Positions 6,902-9,433 of a stretch of DNA of 9,433 nucleotides are shown one piece after another. Numbering within the stretch: position 1 is the stretch's first letter; every line of letters starts with the position of its first letter. The translations under genes were made by a program, and so were the position numbers. The stretch comes from Lachnospiraceae bacterium (GTDB lineage: Bacteria > Bacillota_A > Clostridia > Lachnospirales > Lachnospiraceae). The DNA is taken from positions 1 to 9,433 of the forward strand of contig CAAFOY010000103.1 of NCBI GenBank assembly GCA_900764695.1, written 5' to 3'. The notes below the pieces were generated by a model that had not been told where the DNA came from, made no database searches, and saw nothing but the letters and a program-made list of their open reading frames with translations.

Positions 6902-6942
6902 AAAGGGACCAGAGGGGTCTAAGAAAAGAAGGGAGTTACAAA

Positions 6943-9261
6943 ATGAAAAGGAACTTGAAAAAATTTATTTCTATGCTGTTAGTGTTAACAATGATTTTTA
7001 CATCAATAACAGTAAGTAATACTACAGCAAAAGCAGCAGACGAGGAATTGGTACAGTTGACAAGCTCTAAAACATCTTTAAGTGGGCAATCAACAAAAGG
7101 AACTGTTGCTTGGGTATCATCAGATACCATAGGAACGTTAATTAATAAACCTCATGAGTTTTGTGGTTTTTTAATAGCAGGAACTGACCATGATGGATGG
7201 GGAAGAATTGGAACAACACATCCGTTATATAAAAAAGGAGTTTTGGCTATTCCATCAAAATGGGGAGATACAGCAAGTATGTCTGTTAGTAAAATGGATG
7301 AAGAAGATACAAGTATTAATCTTGTTGATACAGGCGTATCTGCAAACATAAAAGATGAAACTGGTAATGCAATGTTTGGCGGAGATTGTATAGCTATTGA
7401 TGAATCTATTTTTGATATTGGAGATTCAGAGCAGGGAACTTTTAAAATAAAAGCTACAAGTGTGGCAGGAAATGAAGTTTCTTTTAGTGTTATAGTAAAA
7501 AAATATGAACATATTGCTAATTATACTTTGAATTTACATCAGACAGAAGGACAAAATGCAGGACAAGCAAATTTTAGATTTGATTGGGACAAAATTGATG
7601 ATGCTGCAAAATATAAATTGACATCACTTAATGCAGATGGTACAGAAGTGCATAGCGAAATAATAAGTACAAATTTATTTGAATATTATTCAGCAATTAC
7701 AACAGAAACTGTAGGAGAAACATATACAGTTACAGTTACAGCGTTAGATAGTGATGGGAACGTATTAAAAAATCCACAAGGAGAAGACATTAAAGAAAGT
7801 ATAACAGTCAATAAGAGATATGTGGCACCGTCTACTCCAGACAATACACAGGATTTGTCGGAAGAAGATAATGAAAAATTATCAGCTATTGTTCCGGAAG
7901 AAATTTCTGAGGATAAATGGATAGAATTAAAAGGACCTTCAAAGAATGGTTCTAAAGTATATGCTTCATCAGTAGATAATATGGGTAATGATGGTTTAAG
8001 GGGATTTCATAATGATGGAACTCCTGATTGGAATAGAGGAAACGCAGTTAATTTTAAAACCATGGCTGTTTTCGGATTTGTAACTACAGGAACGAATGCA
8101 ACTTCTTTAATTTTTGACGATAAAGAATATATAAATCCAAACTATTATACAAATGAGAAAGTCTTTATTGGTAGTGATTGCGTATATATCAATCAGGAAT
8201 TAGTTGAAGCAGGTGTAGGTGAGACTAAATATCATATTATATGGGCTAAAGGAAGTAATGTAGCTCCGTTTGCAATTAAAGTAGTTGGACCATCTAAGGC
8301 AATTGATCCTGATGCACCGGCTAAACCGGTTGGATTAGTAGTGAGTGAGACGAATCCATACTATTATTCTTGGGGAGCAGTTGAATGCGATTATTATAAT
8401 ATATATGTAGATAATAAATTAGTTGGTGAATCAACAAATGCTAATTATGATGTAGTAAACTATTTATCTGATAATAATTTTGCCGCAGGAACATATAAAT
8501 TTGGAGTCAGTGTTGTTAAAGATGGTCATGAGTCAGAAATAACAGAAGCTGATTTGATAGTTACAGCAGTTAATGTAACAATAGGAGAAAAAATAACATC
8601 AGCGGTTAAAGGTGGAACATTCACATTCCCAACTGACGCAACAGGTTATGATTTGAATGGTGAACTTTATGCACCAGGCTCAAAATATACAGTAACAAAA
8701 GATGTAACATTTGAAGCAGTTGATATCAAGGCTACAATGGATACAAGAGCAGGAATCAGATTTTCAAAAGATAATCCGGGATTAAGATTCCAGACTACAA
8801 TAACAGCAACTAAAGCAGGAACTGCAACAACTGATTTTGAAAAGTATATTTCAGAAGAAGGCACATTAATTACAACAAGTGAATTAAATACAGAAAAAGG
8901 AAATCCAACTATTGAGTCATATTCAGTTTATACAGTAGGAAAAGATTTAATACAGATTAAGAATAATGGTTGGTATAATGGACAGACAGGAGTATATTAT
9001 GGCTCTGTTGTAGGCATCAAGAGTTACACAACAAACTTTATTGCAAGATCTTATGTTGCTGTTAAATATGCAGATGGAACAGTAAAGAATATTTATTCAG
9101 ATATGAGTGGAGTAAGAACTGTACAGCATGTTGCTCAGGCAATAAAGAATGATAAAAGAGTTAATGAAACAACAGGAAAAACTTACTATGAATCTTTATC
9201 TGAAGCAAATAAATTAATTGTAGATGAATTTGCAGGAACAGAAACATCTACAGAACAGTAA
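6943..9261 (+). CDS. Secreted multidomain surface protein with a duplicated domain
   Basis: A 772-residue exported protein of unknown function. A Sec signal peptide (basic MKRNLKK, hydrophobic 8-24) probably ends at AKA-AD (after residue 31). The layout I read is: beta domain copy 1 (about 37-187); FnIII-like domain (about 190-292); Pro/Thr/Asp-rich linker (295-325); copy 2 (about 326-449); FnIII-like domain (about 460-545); a short GTFTFP...YTVTKDVTFEA module (548-592); and a C-terminal domain (about 597-738) with TRAGIRFS, PGLRFQTTI and NFIARSYVAVKYADG. The two copies share a G-[GS]-DC-[IV] core (Cys149, Cys413). The C-terminal type resembles modules I associate with Clostridia extracellular proteins; this is recollection, not a search result. 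No LPxTG, SLH, dockerin, transmembrane anchor or catalytic motif is recognisable, so release or non-covalent binding is likely. AAGGGAG lies 7 nt before the ATG. A 49-residue gene follows after 17 nt. Confidence 0.85.
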   Translation: MKRNLKKFISMLLVLTMIFTSITVSNTTAKAADEELVQLTSSKTSLSGQSTKGTVAWVSSDTIGTLINKPHEFCGFLIAGTDHDGWGRIGTTHPLYKKGVLAIPSKWGDTASMSVSKMDEEDTSINLVDTGVSANIKDETGNAMFGGDCIAIDESIFDIGDSEQGTFKIKATSVAGNEVSFSVIVKKYEHIANYTLNLHQTEGQNAGQANFRFDWDKIDDAAKYKLTSLNADGTEVHSEIISTNLFEYYSAITTETVGETYTVTVTALDSDGNVLKNPQGEDIKESITVNKRYVAPSTPDNTQDLSEEDNEKLSAIVPEEISEDKWIELKGPSKNGSKVYASSVDNMGNDGLRGFHNDGTPDWNRGNAVNFKTMAVFGFVTTGTNATSLIFDDKEYINPNYYTNEKVFIGSDCVYINQELVEAGVGETKYHIIWAKGSNVAPFAIKVVGPSKAIDPDAPAKPVGLVVSETNPYYYSWGAVECDYYNIYVDNKLVGESTNANYDVVNYLSDNNFAAGTYKFGVSVVKDGHESEITEADLIVTAVNVTIGEKITSAVKGGTFTFPTDATGYDLNGELYAPGSKYTVTKDVTFEAVDIKATMDTRAGIRFSKDNPGLRFQTTITATKAGTATTDFEKYISEEGTLITTSELNTEKGNPTIESYSVYTVGKDLIQIKNNGWYNGQTGVYYGSVVGIKSYTTNFIARSYVAVKYADGTVKNIYSDMSGVRTVQHVAQAIKNDKRVNETTGKTYYESLSEANKLIVDEFAGTETSTEQ

Positions 9262-9278
9262 TTAATGGGAGGCATTAA

Positions 9279-9428
9279 ATGAGAAAATTATATACAAGTC
9301 CGGAAGTGGAAATAATTGAATTTGATACAAAGGACGTAATAACAACAAGCGGAATAAATGGATCGGGTGATTCTGCTAATAGTGATGTAGATGCAGAAGG
9401 AAATCTTATTTGGTCAGATTTATATTAA
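9279..9428 (+). CDS. 49-residue acidic small protein of unknown function
   Basis: The frame opens MRKLYTSPEVEIIEFDTKD (1-19), continues VITTSGINGSGDSANSDVD (20-38) and ends AEGNLIWSDLY (39-49). It has ten acidic and three basic residues, no cysteine, and no hydrophobic segment long enough for a signal peptide or membrane span. GGGAGG at 9267-9272 lies 6 nt before the ATG, and the gene starts 17 nt after the secreted protein gene, so cotranscription is likely. I recall many short Clostridia proteins of the form K-x-Y-x-x-PE-[ILV]-E-[IV]-[IV]-x-F-[DE]-x-[DE]DVITTSG, with a conserved N-terminal half and a variable Gly/Ser/Asp-rich tail. I cannot verify this here. The conserved head with variable tail resembles a leader-plus-core peptide, but no modifying enzyme is visible and the window ends 5 nt later. 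Confidence 0.75.
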   Translation: MRKLYTSPEVEIIEFDTKDVITTSGINGSGDSANSDVDAEGNLIWSDLY

Positions 9429-9433
9429 AATTT

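Larger units (their letters stand above)
6490..6942. other. 453-nt intergenic region, no gene seen
   Basis: Very AT-rich, with no reading frame longer than a few codons that has a ribosome binding site on either strand. It holds a TTGAAA/TATAAA promoter-like pair, the operon terminator, short inverted and direct repeats, and a promoter for the secreted protein gene. I see no tRNA, riboswitch or CRISPR. Its length suggests the secreted protein has its own regulation. Confidence 0.75.

Noticed and set aside
6943..9261. LPxTG sortase signal, SLH repeats or dockerin in the secreted protein
   Set aside because: The C-terminus ends in a polar TETSTEQ with no LPxTG, hydrophobic stretch or basic tail, and no SLH or dockerin pattern is visible.
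1..9433. CRISPR arrays, tRNA or rRNA genes, insertion sequences, phage genes
   Set aside because: No regularly spaced repeats, cloverleaf-like sequences, transposase frames or terminal inverted repeats were seen on either strand.

Overview
The window is AT-rich, low-GC Firmicutes DNA. AGA/GGA-rich codon use, strong AAGGAGG-type ribosome binding sites, TTG and GTG starts, a Gram-positive-style lipoprotein and Lachnospiraceae-flavoured secreted modules suggest a gut or rumen Clostridia member, most likely Lachnospiraceae. The genus cannot be fixed from the sequence alone. All eight genes I support lie on the + strand.

Region 1 (about 1-1242): a leader with a palindromic promoter-like segment, a 68-residue acidic two-cysteine small protein (132-338), and a YitT-family membrane protein (355-1242) that follows after 16 nt and is probably cotranscribed. 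Region 2 (about 1290-6489): a complete nucleoside ABC importer in the order lipoprotein, double ATPase, permease, permease. This is the layout of Bacillus subtilis yufNOPQ/nupNOPQ. A strong 18-bp hairpin with a U-run lies between the lipoprotein and ATPase genes and probably makes the lipoprotein more abundant than the membrane complex. The last three genes overlap or nearly touch. Region 3 (6490-6942): non-coding, with a promoter-like sequence feeding straight into a terminator hairpin, several short repeats, and a better promoter just before the next gene. Region 4 (6943-9428): a secreted 772-residue multidomain beta-rich protein with an internally duplicated domain and no visible wall anchor. 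It is followed after 17 nt by a 49-residue acidic small protein that ends 5 nt before the window edge.

How they work together: the BMP lipoprotein would capture a nucleoside outside the membrane, the two permeases form the channel, and the two-domain ATPase drives uptake. The YitT protein and its small partner appear to be a separate unit of unknown function. The secreted protein and its small downstream partner form a third unit, probably at the cell surface. The two small proteins and the duplicated-domain secreted protein are the least explained parts of the window.
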